Shown: positions 56,932 to 64,000 of the stretch, in pieces
Layout of the letters: each line of letters starts with the position of its first letter
How positions within the stretch are numbered: the first letter of the stretch is position 1
Origin: Janthinobacterium sp. FW305-129
Lineage (GTDB): Bacteria; Pseudomonadota; Gammaproteobacteria; Burkholderiales; Burkholderiaceae_D
DNA length: 64,000 nucleotides
Reading direction: 5' to 3'
Assembly (NCBI RefSeq): GCF_020858115.1
Contig: NZ_JACYMM010000012.1
Coordinates: 1-64,000, forward strand
Notes under the pieces: generated by a model
Told to the model about the DNA's origin: nothing
Seen by the model: only the letters and a program-made list of their open reading frames with translations
The model's database searches: none
Made by a program: the position numbers and the translations under genes

Positions 56932-57561
56932 ATGATGCCACCCCAACTGCCACCTGGCTCGCTGATCAAGATCATTGAGGTCATCGCCATCCTGGTGGGC
57001 GCGTTTTCCGGCTTCATCGAAGCGCGCCGCAAGCGCATGGACCTGGTCGGCGTGTTCGTCGTGGCCTTCATCACGGCGTTCGGCGGGGGGACGTTGCGCG
57101 ACATCCTGCTCGACAAGCGCCCTTTGTTCTGGGTTTCGCACCAGGAATACGCGATCCTGATCTTCGTGCTGGCCCTGACGGCCGCGCCGCTGATCCAGCA
57201 TTTGCGCCAGATCGTCTCGGAACGCCTGATCGTCATCGCCGACGCCATCGGCCTGGGCATGTTCGCCATCGCCGGCGTGGCCGAAGCCATGCGCGCCGGC
57301 ATGCCGATCTTTATTGCCTCGATGATGGGGGTGATTACGGGAATTTTCGGCGGCGTGATGCGCGACATCGTCTGCAACGAAGTGCCGATGGTGTTTCGTG
57401 ACGGAAAACCCTACGCCATCTGCGCGTTTTTCGGCTGCTGGGCTTATTTATTGCAGATGCACTTCGGCGCCGAGCACGACTTCGCGCTGTGGACCAGCGC
57501 CAGCGGCATCACGATATTGCGCCTGATCTGCTGGAAATTCGACATGCGCCTGGGACGCTGA
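56932..57561 (+). CDS. TRIC/YicG-type (UPF0126) membrane protein
   Basis: About 209 residues and roughly seven membrane segments. Two copies of the family motif are visible: AFGGGTLRDILL in the first half and GIFGGVMRDIVCNEVP in the second, with the internal repeat typical of trimeric intracellular cation channel relatives in bacteria. Start choice is uncertain: the ATG at 56932 is reasonable, but the frame is open to a GTG at 56887 and neither has a clear ribosome site. Likely a cation or small-solute channel; the substrate is unknown. Confidence 0.85.
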   Translation: MMPPQLPPGSLIKIIEVIAILVGAFSGFIEARRKRMDLVGVFVVAFITAFGGGTLRDILLDKRPLFWVSHQEYAILIFVLALTAAPLIQHLRQIVSERLIVIADAIGLGMFAIAGVAEAMRAGMPIFIASMMGVITGIFGGVMRDIVCNEVPMVFRDGKPYAICAFFGCWAYLLQMHFGAEHDFALWTSASGITILRLICWKFDMRLGR

Positions 57562-57586
57562 AGGTCAGCAGCCCAGGCAGAAACAC

Positions 57587-57934
<348 letters not shown>

Positions 57935-57965
57935 TTAAAATTGTTGGATTGTGGGCTTTAGCTGC

Positions 57966-59582
57966 TTACTCAAAGAACTTGGAAGTGATGGGGTAGCGCC
58001 AGTCGCGGCCAAAGCCACGGTGCGTGACGCGGATGCCCACCGGCGACTGGCGACGCTTGTATTCATTGATCTTGATCAGGCGCGTGATTTTCGCCACGTC
58101 GGCCGGCGGGTAGCCAGCCTCGATAATGTCGGCGATCGGCCGGTTTTCTTCCATGTACATCTGCATGATGCCGTCGAGTATTTCATACGGCGGCAAGGAA
58201 TCCTGGTCCAGCTGGTCGGCGCGCAGCTCGGCCGATGGCCCGCGCGTCAAAATACGCTCGGGAATCACGCTTGCGATGCTGTTGCGGTATGCACACAGGC
58301 GGTACACGAGCGTCTTGGCGATATCCTTGATCACGGCAAAGCCGCCCGCCATGTCGCCGTACAGGGTGCAATAGCCGACGGCCATCTCGCTCTTGTTGCC
58401 CGTCGTCAACACAATGCTGCCATGCTTGTTCGACAAGGCCATCAGCAAAGTGCCGCGGATGCGCGCCTGGATATTCTCTTCCGTCGCGTCTTCCGCCAGT
58501 CCCGCGAACTCCTCGGCCAGGGTGGCGCGGAAGGCGTCGAAAGTTTGCTTGATCGGAATTTCATCGTAGCGCACATTCAGACGTTTTACCATGTCGCGCG
58601 AGTCGATCCACGAGATATCGGCCGTAAATTGCGACGGCATCATGACGGCGCGCACCTTGTCGGCGCCCAGCGCATCAACGGCGATGGCCAGGGTCAGCGC
58701 GGAATCGACGCCGCCCGACATGCCGATCAACACGCCCGGGAAACCGTTCTTGCCGATATAGTCGCGCACGCCCAGCACCAGCGCCTGGTATACCTGCGCC
58801 TCGGTGGTCAGCGGCGTGGCCAGCGGCTGCGGCACGGGCGTGGCGCCGTCGAACTCGACCAGTTGCAGATCTTCCTCGAAATGGCGCAGCTGGGCGCAAA
58901 TGGTGCCGGCCGCATCCATGACAAACGAGTCGCCGTCGAAGATCAGCTCATCCTGGCCGCCGACCAGGTTGGCGTACACGAGGGCCATGCCTTGCGCGCT
59001 GACGTTCTTGCGCATGGTTTCATAGCGCAAATGCTGCTTGTTCATGTGATAAGGCGAGCCGTTCGGCACCAGCAGCACTTGCGCGCCGGCCGCGCGGGCG
59101 CGCATCGGCGCGTGCTCGAACCACGTGTCTTCGCAGATATTGATGCCGAAGCGCACGCCCTTCACGCCAAACACGAAAGCCTGGTCCGACGACGTAAAGT
59201 AGCGTTTTTCATCGAACACGGTGGTATTCGGCAAGTCGTGCTTGCGGTAGGTGCCCAGCACTTCGCCATTGACCAGCACGGAGGCGGCATTGTGGCGCAC
59301 GCCCTTCTCGTCCTGCAGCGGCAAGCCCACCACCACGTGCATATCCTTGAACTGGGCCAGGTCGGCCGCCAGCGCCGCAAACGCTTCCTGCGTTTTTGCG
59401 TAGAATGCATTGCGCAGCAACAGGTCCTCGGGTGGATAGCCAACCAGCGACAGTTCCGGCGTGAGCACGATATCGGCGCCCGCCTCGAACGCGCGGCGGG
59501 AAAGGTCGAAGATCTTGGCACGGTTGCCGGCCAGATCGCCGACCGTACTATTCATTTGAGCAATTGCGACTTTGACTGTCAT
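57966..59582 (-). CDS. nadE: Glutamine-dependent NAD+ synthetase
   Basis: 538 residues with two domains. The N-terminal nitrilase-type glutaminase contains the Glu-Lys-Cys triad (PELSLVGYPPEDLLL; RKHDLPN; ICEDTWFE). The C-terminal synthetase has the SGGVDSALT pyrophosphate loop near residue 290 and GNKSEMAVGYCTLYGDMAGG. It amidates nicotinic acid adenine dinucleotide with glutamine nitrogen. Directly followed by glnB; PII control of NadE has been reported in Azospirillum, so the pairing fits a functional link. Confidence 0.96.
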   Translation of the reverse strand: MTVKVAIAQMNSTVGDLAGNRAKIFDLSRRAFEAGADIVLTPELSLVGYPPEDLLLRNAFYAKTQEAFAALAADLAQFKDMHVVVGLPLQDEKGVRHNAASVLVNGEVLGTYRKHDLPNTTVFDEKRYFTSSDQAFVFGVKGVRFGINICEDTWFEHAPMRARAAGAQVLLVPNGSPYHMNKQHLRYETMRKNVSAQGMALVYANLVGGQDELIFDGDSFVMDAAGTICAQLRHFEEDLQLVEFDGATPVPQPLATPLTTEAQVYQALVLGVRDYIGKNGFPGVLIGMSGGVDSALTLAIAVDALGADKVRAVMMPSQFTADISWIDSRDMVKRLNVRYDEIPIKQTFDAFRATLAEEFAGLAEDATEENIQARIRGTLLMALSNKHGSIVLTTGNKSEMAVGYCTLYGDMAGGFAVIKDIAKTLVYRLCAYRNSIASVIPERILTRGPSAELRADQLDQDSLPPYEILDGIMQMYMEENRPIADIIEAGYPPADVAKITRLIKINEYKRRQSPVGIRVTHRGFGRDWRYPITSKFFE

Positions 59583-59659
59583 GATGATGATGGATATTTT
59601 TCGTTCTATTAAACAAGACAGGGGCGCGCAGGCCGACGGTGGCGCCCCGAGAGTGATGA

Positions 59660-60820
59660 ATGCACACTACAACAATGAATTATCGCACGGCTATCGTCAC
59701 TACCCTGGCTGAAATTGGCGAAGCGGCCTGGTCAGAACTGCTGGCGCGCCAGGCGGACGCCAAGGCGGAGGCCACCCCCTTCCTCTCCTATGCCTTTTTG
59801 CATGCGCTGCACGAGTCCGGCTGCGCCAGCGCGGACACGGGCTGGCAACCGAATTACCTGGCGCTGTGGCAAGGCGACACGCTGGCCGCCGCCCTGCCCC
59901 TGTACCTGAAAACGCACTCGTACGGCGAATACGTGTTCGACTGGGCCTGGGCCGATGCCTATCAGCAACATGGCCTCGAATACTACCCGAAACTGCTGTC
60001 CGCTATCCCCTTTACGCCCGTCAGCGGCACGCGCCTGCTGGCCCGCGATGGCGAAGCGCGCGCCGCCCTGCTGGCCTTCCTGCAGGCCCAGCAGCAGGCC
60101 AGCGAGGTGTCGTCCTGCCACATCCTGTTCCCTCCGGAAAGCGAGGCACGCCAGTTGGCCGAGGCCGGCTACCTGCTGCGCAGCGGCGTGCAGTTTCACT
60201 GGCTCAATCCCGGCTACGCGGATTTCGAGCAATTTCTTGCCACCCTGGAGCACAAGAAACGCAAGAATATCCGCGCCGAGCGGCGCAAGGTGCGGGAAGC
60301 GGGCGTGACCATGCGCCAGGTGCGCGGCATGGACGCCACGGACGCGGACTGGAAACTGTTCCACCGCTGCTACAGCAATACCTATGCGGAACACCGCTCC
60401 TCGCCCTATCTGTCGCTGGACTTCTTCCGGCGCATAGGCGCGGCCATGCCGCAGAATATTTTATTGGTGATCGCCGAGCGCGAAGGCCGGGCCATTGCCG
60501 CCTCGCTGGTGATCCACACGGCCGACACACTGTATGGCCGCTACTGGGGCGCGCTCGAACACGTACCGTGCCTGCATTTCGAGACGGCGTATTACCAGCC
60601 GCTGGAATTTTGCATCGCCAACGGCATCGCCACTTTCGAGGGCGGCGCCCAGGGCGAGCACAAGATGGCGCGCGGCTTCCTGCCGCAAAAGACCTGGTCC
60701 GCCCACTGGCTGGCGCATCCGGCCTTTGCCGACGCCGTGCAGCGCTTCCTCGAACGGGAACGGGGCGGCATCGATGCCTATCTCGATGAATTGAACGAGC
60801 ACAGCCCGTTTCGCGCATAA
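59660..60820 (+). CDS. GNAT-fold peptidogalycan biosynthesis/recognition-type protein
   Basis: A 386-residue protein of the PF04339-like family (FemAB/GNAT double fold). Landmarks are FLSYAFLHALHESGCAS, WQPNYLALWQGDTLAAALPLYLKTHSYGEYVFDWAWADAYQ, HKKRKNIRAERRKVREAG, and GAQGEHKMARGFLP near the C-terminus. Homologues are annotated as acyltransferases; the substrate is unknown to me. It diverges from nadE by 77 bases and ends at a strong bidirectional terminator. Confidence 0.85.
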   Translation: MHTTTMNYRTAIVTTLAEIGEAAWSELLARQADAKAEATPFLSYAFLHALHESGCASADTGWQPNYLALWQGDTLAAALPLYLKTHSYGEYVFDWAWADAYQQHGLEYYPKLLSAIPFTPVSGTRLLARDGEARAALLAFLQAQQQASEVSSCHILFPPESEARQLAEAGYLLRSGVQFHWLNPGYADFEQFLATLEHKKRKNIRAERRKVREAGVTMRQVRGMDATDADWKLFHRCYSNTYAEHRSSPYLSLDFFRRIGAAMPQNILLVIAEREGRAIAASLVIHTADTLYGRYWGALEHVPCLHFETAYYQPLEFCIANGIATFEGGAQGEHKMARGFLPQKTWSAHWLAHPAFADAVQRFLERERGGIDAYLDELNEHSPFRA

Positions 60821-60859
60821 AAAAACGCTCCCGGCCATGACTGGCGGGGAGCGTTTTTT
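60819..60859. terminator. Strong bidirectional terminator
   Basis: AAAAAACGCTCCC-GGCC and GGC-GGGGAGCGTTTTTT form a long stem around a 6-base loop, with A's before and T's after. It separates the convergent GNAT-fold gene and ppa and can serve both. Confidence 0.93.
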
Positions 60860-60870
60860 AACGGGTGACG

Positions 60871-61413
60871 TTAGGCTTTTGCAGCATCTGCCTTGTAGGC
60901 GGCAACGCCGCCCAGGATTTCTTCCTTGGCCACTTCAGGGCCATACCAGCCGTCGATCTTGACCCATTTTCCTTTTTCCAGATCTTTGTAGTGCTCGAAG
61001 AAATGCTGGATCTGGCGCAGGCGCAGTTCGTTCAGATCTTCCGGCTTTTGCCAGTGGCTGTAGATCGACAGGACCTTGTCGACTGGCACGGCCAGCACTT
61101 TTGCGTCTTCGCCCGACTCGTCGGTCATTTTCAGCACGCCGATAGGACGGCAGCGCACGACCACGCCCGGGATCAGCGGGAACGGGGTGATGACCAGCAC
61201 GTCGACCGGGTCGCCGTCCGGCGACAGGGTGTTCGGCACGTAGCCGTAGTTGCACGGGTAATGCATGGCGGTACCCATGAAGCGATCGACGAAGATCGCG
61301 CCGCTTTCCTTGTCGACTTCGTACTTGATCGGATCGGCATTCATCGGGATTTCGATGACGACGTTGAAATCGTTCGGCAGGTCGCGGCCGGAAGAGACGT
61401 TATTCAAACTCAT
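60871..61413 (-). CDS. ppa: Inorganic pyrophosphatase
   Basis: About 180 residues from the ATG at 61413, which has GAGGAA before it; the ATG four codons upstream includes that site. Family I soluble pyrophosphatase: [19 protein letters not shown], the [23 protein letters not shown] catalytic block with metal-binding aspartates, and KVLAVPVDK. It hydrolyses pyrophosphate from biosynthetic reactions. Confidence 0.96.
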   Translation of the reverse strand: MSLNNVSSGRDLPNDFNVVIEIPMNADPIKYEVDKESGAIFVDRFMGTAMHYPCNYGYVPNTLSPDGDPVDVLVITPFPLIPGVVVRCRPIGVLKMTDESGEDAKVLAVPVDKVLSIYSHWQKPEDLNELRLRQIQHFFEHYKDLEKGKWVKIDGWYGPEVAKEEILGGVAAYKADAAKA

Positions 61414-62039
61414 GGGGTTCCTCATTAGCGGATGGTGTTATAACCGCGCAATTATAGCGAAGTACAGGCAGCTTGTGCGATGCAGCAGCGGCCTGGCGGC
61501 GTTTTGCGCGTCCAGCCAGCAACAGTGGCATGCATGGCCCGCTGGCCCCCGCAGCCTGCCAGCGAAAGAATAAACAGGCGGCCCAAAATAATAAGTGAAA
61601 ACACGTAAGTAATACTACGCTCACGCCTGAATTAATATCTGGAATATCTGCGTATTTTCATTTCAATATCACCATGCGGCAAACATGGTTATTATAATCG
61701 GCATTGCATTTATTGCAGCCACTTATAGCAACAATTTCATTATCATGCATCCGGCGATGCCTGCATATAATGACGCGGGCGTTTCAACATGCTTCGCCAA
61801 ACGCCCATCCAGCCCCGCAATCTGCTCTTCCAGCATAATATTTGCTCTTATTTGAAGAGTTTATCTGATTCAAATGGCGACCCCGCCAAAAAATGGCACT
61901 ACCGGAAGACAATCATCAATTCTGATAAACTGTCACATTCTGGTGATTCCAAACTTTGCATATTCTGCAATCGACGCCTTCCCTGAATTCAATATGGCGC
62001 ATCACGCGCCACCGATAAATCCTTGCAAAAAGGAATATG
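61414..62039. promoter_or_regulatory. AT-rich intergenic region between ppa and the glucose dehydrogenase gene
   Basis: About 625 bases without a convincing gene. The section 61580-61990 is much more AT-rich than the flanks. Short open frames at 61789-61986 and 61874-62290 lack ribosome sites and recognisable content. It should carry the ppa promoter (leftward) and the dehydrogenase promoter (rightward); no clear operator was found. Confidence 0.5.
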
Positions 62040-64000
62040 ATGATTCCCTCTTTCCGGCCCGGTCCTTTATTAAAGGTCACTGGCGTTATTTTCATTCTGT
62101 TCGGCCTCGCCCTGCTGGGCGGCGGCATCTGGCTGGCCACGCTCGGCGGCTCCTGGTACTACTTGCTGGCCGGCATAGGCATGCTGATCGCAGGCGCGCT
62201 CGTGTTCCAAGGCAAGCGCAGTGCGCAACCATTCATGGCGCTGCTGCTGCTCGCCACCCTGATCTGGTCCGTGATCGAAGTGAAATTTGACTGGTGGCAA
62301 TTGCTGCCGCGCCTCGACATCTGGTTTGCCGCCGCCGTCTGGCTGCTGCTGCCCTTCGTCAGCCGCCGCCTGGCGCCACCCGCCGCGGAGAAACAGCCGC
62401 AATTGGGAAGGACGGCCCTGTCCGCCGCCGTGGCCCTGACCGTCATCGCCGGCGTCATCGCCCTGTTCCAGGACTACCATGACCTGCATGGCGACGTGCC
62501 GGCCGACAGCATGGCCGCCACGGCCAGCGGCGATTTCGCGCCCGGCGTCGAGCACAATGACTGGTCCGCGTATGGCCGCTCCGGCTATGGCGACCGCTAC
62601 GCGCCGGCCGCGCAGATCACGCCGGCCAATATTTCCGGCCTGAAAGAAGCCTGGACTTACCACACGGGCGACTTCAAGGGGCCGAACGATCCGGGCGAGA
62701 TCGCCAATGAAGTGACGCCGCTGAAGGTCAATGACATGCTGTATTTGTGCACGCCGCACAATATCGTCATCGCCCTGAACCCGGACACGGGCAAGGAAAT
62801 CTGGCGCCACGATCCGAAGATCAACCGCGACGCGGCCAGCTACCAGCACATGATCTGCCGCGGCGTCGCCTACTGGGACGTCAACGCGGGCCGCGCGAAG
62901 AACAACCCGGCCCCTGAAGCGGCTGGCATGGAATGCCCGCGCCGCATCCTGGCGCCGACCATGGACGGCACCATGATCGCCGTCAATGCCGACACGGGCG
63001 AGTCGTGCAAGAGCTTTGGCAACAACGGCGTGGTCAACCTGTATAAAAACATGGCCATGATCAAACGCGGTTTCCTGATGCCAACTTCCCCGCCGGCCGT
63101 GGCGCAAAACGTGGCCGTGATCGCCGCCAGCGTGACGGACAACCATTCGACGGAAGAGCCATCGGGCGTGATCCGCGGCTACGATCCCGTCACGGGCAAG
63201 CTGCTGTGGAACTGGGACCCGGCCACGCCGGAAGATACCAAGCCCTTCCCTGAAGGCAAGAACTACACCAACAACTCGCCCAACTCGTGGGGCGTGGCCA
63301 GCATCGATGAAAAGCTGGGCATGGTCTACATTCCAATGGGCAATGAAACCCCCGACACCTGGGGCGGCAACCGCAACAAGAACGGCGAGAAATTCAACAG
63401 CGCCATCGTCGCGCTGGACCTGGCGACGGGTAAAGTGCGCTGGGTCTACCAGACCGTGCACCACGATATCTGGGACATGGACATCGGCGGCCAGCCTTCG
63501 CTGGTCGACATCGACACGCCGAAAGGCAAAGTGCCGTCCGTTGTCGCCACGACGAAACGCGGCGACATCTACGTGATCGACCGCCGCGACGGCAGCCTGG
63601 TCGTGCCGGCACCGGAAAAACCCGTGCCGACGAGCAATCCTGCCGCCGGCGACACCCTGTCGCCCACGCAGCCGTTCTCGGCCCTGACCTTCTTGCCTGA
63701 ACGCAATATCAGCGAAGCGGACATGTGGGGCACGACGCCGTTCGACCAGCTCGCTTGCCGCATCATCTTCAAGGAACGCCGCTATGAAGGCCCGTTCACG
63801 CCGCAAACGGCCGGCAAGGGCGCCGTCATCTCGCCGGGCCCGCTCGGCATCTTCGAATGGGGCGGCGCGGCCATCGACCCCGTGCGTCAGTTGCTGATCG
63901 TCAACCCTGACTACATGGGCTTCCTGGAAAAACTCGTGCCGCGCGCGGAAACGACGGCCAAGGGCGGCACGGGTGGCGAAATGGGCTTGCAGCCGCAGAC
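62040..64000 (+). CDS. gcd: Membrane-bound PQQ-dependent glucose dehydrogenase, C-terminus beyond the window
   Basis: The first 653 codons of a quinoprotein dehydrogenase of about 800 residues. Start: the second of two adjacent ATGs, 62040, is five bases after AAGGA. Five hydrophobic helices fill residues 1-150, the membrane anchor that binds ubiquinone. Then the eight-bladed PQQ propeller begins (DWSAYGRSGYGDRYAPAAQIT; WTYHTGD; NEVTPLKVNDMLYLCTPHN; WGVASIDEKLGMVYIPMGNETPD; HHDIWDMDIGGQPSLVD). It oxidises glucose to gluconolactone in the periplasm. Anchor plus propeller is the Gcd layout; a related quinate/shikimate-type member is less likely. Confidence 0.93.
   Translation, partial: MIPSFRPGPLLKVTGVIFILFGLALLGGGIWLATLGGSWYYLLAGIGMLIAGALVFQGKRSAQPFMALLLLATLIWSVIEVKFDWWQLLPRLDIWFAAAVWLLLPFVSRRLAPPAAEKQPQLGRTALSAAVALTVIAGVIALFQDYHDLHGDVPADSMAATASGDFAPGVEHNDWSAYGRSGYGDRYAPAAQITPANISGLKEAWTYHTGDFKGPNDPGEIANEVTPLKVNDMLYLCTPHNIVIALNPDTGKEIWRHDPKINRDAASYQHMICRGVAYWDVNAGRAKNNPAPEAAGMECPRRILAPTMDGTMIAVNADTGESCKSFGNNGVVNLYKNMAMIKRGFLMPTSPPAVAQNVAVIAASVTDNHSTEEPSGVIRGYDPVTGKLLWNWDPATPEDTKPFPEGKNYTNNSPNSWGVASIDEKLGMVYIPMGNETPDTWGGNRNKNGEKFNSAIVALDLATGKVRWVYQTVHHDIWDMDIGGQPSLVDIDTPKGKVPSVVATTKRGDIYVIDRRDGSLVVPAPEKPVPTSNPAAGDTLSPTQPFSALTFLPERNISEADMWGTTPFDQLACRIIFKERRYEGPFTPQTAGKGAVISPGPLGIFEWGGAAIDPVRQLLIVNPDYMGFLEKLVPRAETTAKGGTGGEMGLQPQ

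Noticed and set aside
61874-62290. 138-codon plus-strand frame before the glucose dehydrogenase
   Set aside because: It overlaps the true N-terminus of the dehydrogenase in another frame and turns into an Arg/His-rich shadow.

Overview
The window looks like chromosome from a GC-rich betaproteobacterium, most likely Oxalobacteraceae close to Janthinobacterium. The reasons are the paired lipoprotein chitinases, the porin style, the serS/lolA/ftsK/rarA/trxB housekeeping set and the taurine genes. This assignment is inference from gene content and protein style; no search was run. Almost all coding capacity is used, and the long open frames opposite real genes are GC-driven shadows.

Layout. 1-5.2 kb: the C-terminus of a possible sugar porin, then on the minus strand a GH19 and a GH18 chitinase sharing a CBM5/12-(PT)n architecture, and a sulfotransferase. 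5.3-15.1 kb: a two-partner secretion pair, a 2667-residue TpsA adhesin with GLUG and YDG repeats and its TpsB transporter. 15.7-26.1 kb: a minus-strand taurine dissimilation block read in the order xsc1, tauX, tauY, tauA, tauB, tauC, a GabP-like permease, sorA, sorB. An IclR regulator diverges from xsc1. 27.2-33.7 kb: a compact set of cobS- and cobT-like genes, an HD-polynucleotide kinase, an ATP-type RNA ligase and an RtcB ligase. 33.7-37.4 kb: tauE, pta and a second xsc, completing the sulfonate pathway. 37.6-44.6 kb: porin, thiG, a DadA/ThiO-like oxidase, a YeiH-type exporter, a hydroxyacid dehydrogenase, GNAT and hisC. 44.7-64 kb: a heptad-repeat membrane-anchored protein, two identical tRNA-Ser(CGA) genes beside serS, a MocR regulator, then rarA, lolA, ftsK, trxB, smr, a TRIC-type channel, glnB, nadE, a GNAT-fold protein, ppa, and a membrane quinoprotein glucose dehydrogenase cut by the window end.

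How the genes fit together. TauABC imports taurine; TauXY oxidises it to sulfoacetaldehyde; Xsc makes acetyl phosphate and sulfite; Pta gives acetyl-CoA; SorAB oxidises sulfite, while TauE and perhaps YeiH export sulfur oxyanions. Both xsc promoters carry the same 28-bp imperfect palindrome and the same CGGAAC-N17-(-10) geometry, and a related arrangement lies before tauX. This points to one regulator, plausibly the adjacent IclR protein.

The most unusual part is the RNA-repair-like cluster at 27.2-33.7 kb. It pairs both known RNA-sealing chemistries (HD-Pnk plus KxDG ligase, and RtcB) with a CobS/CobT AAA+/VWA pair that has no CobN beside it. It sits between two nearly identical, directly repeated xsc genes that could recombine and delete it.
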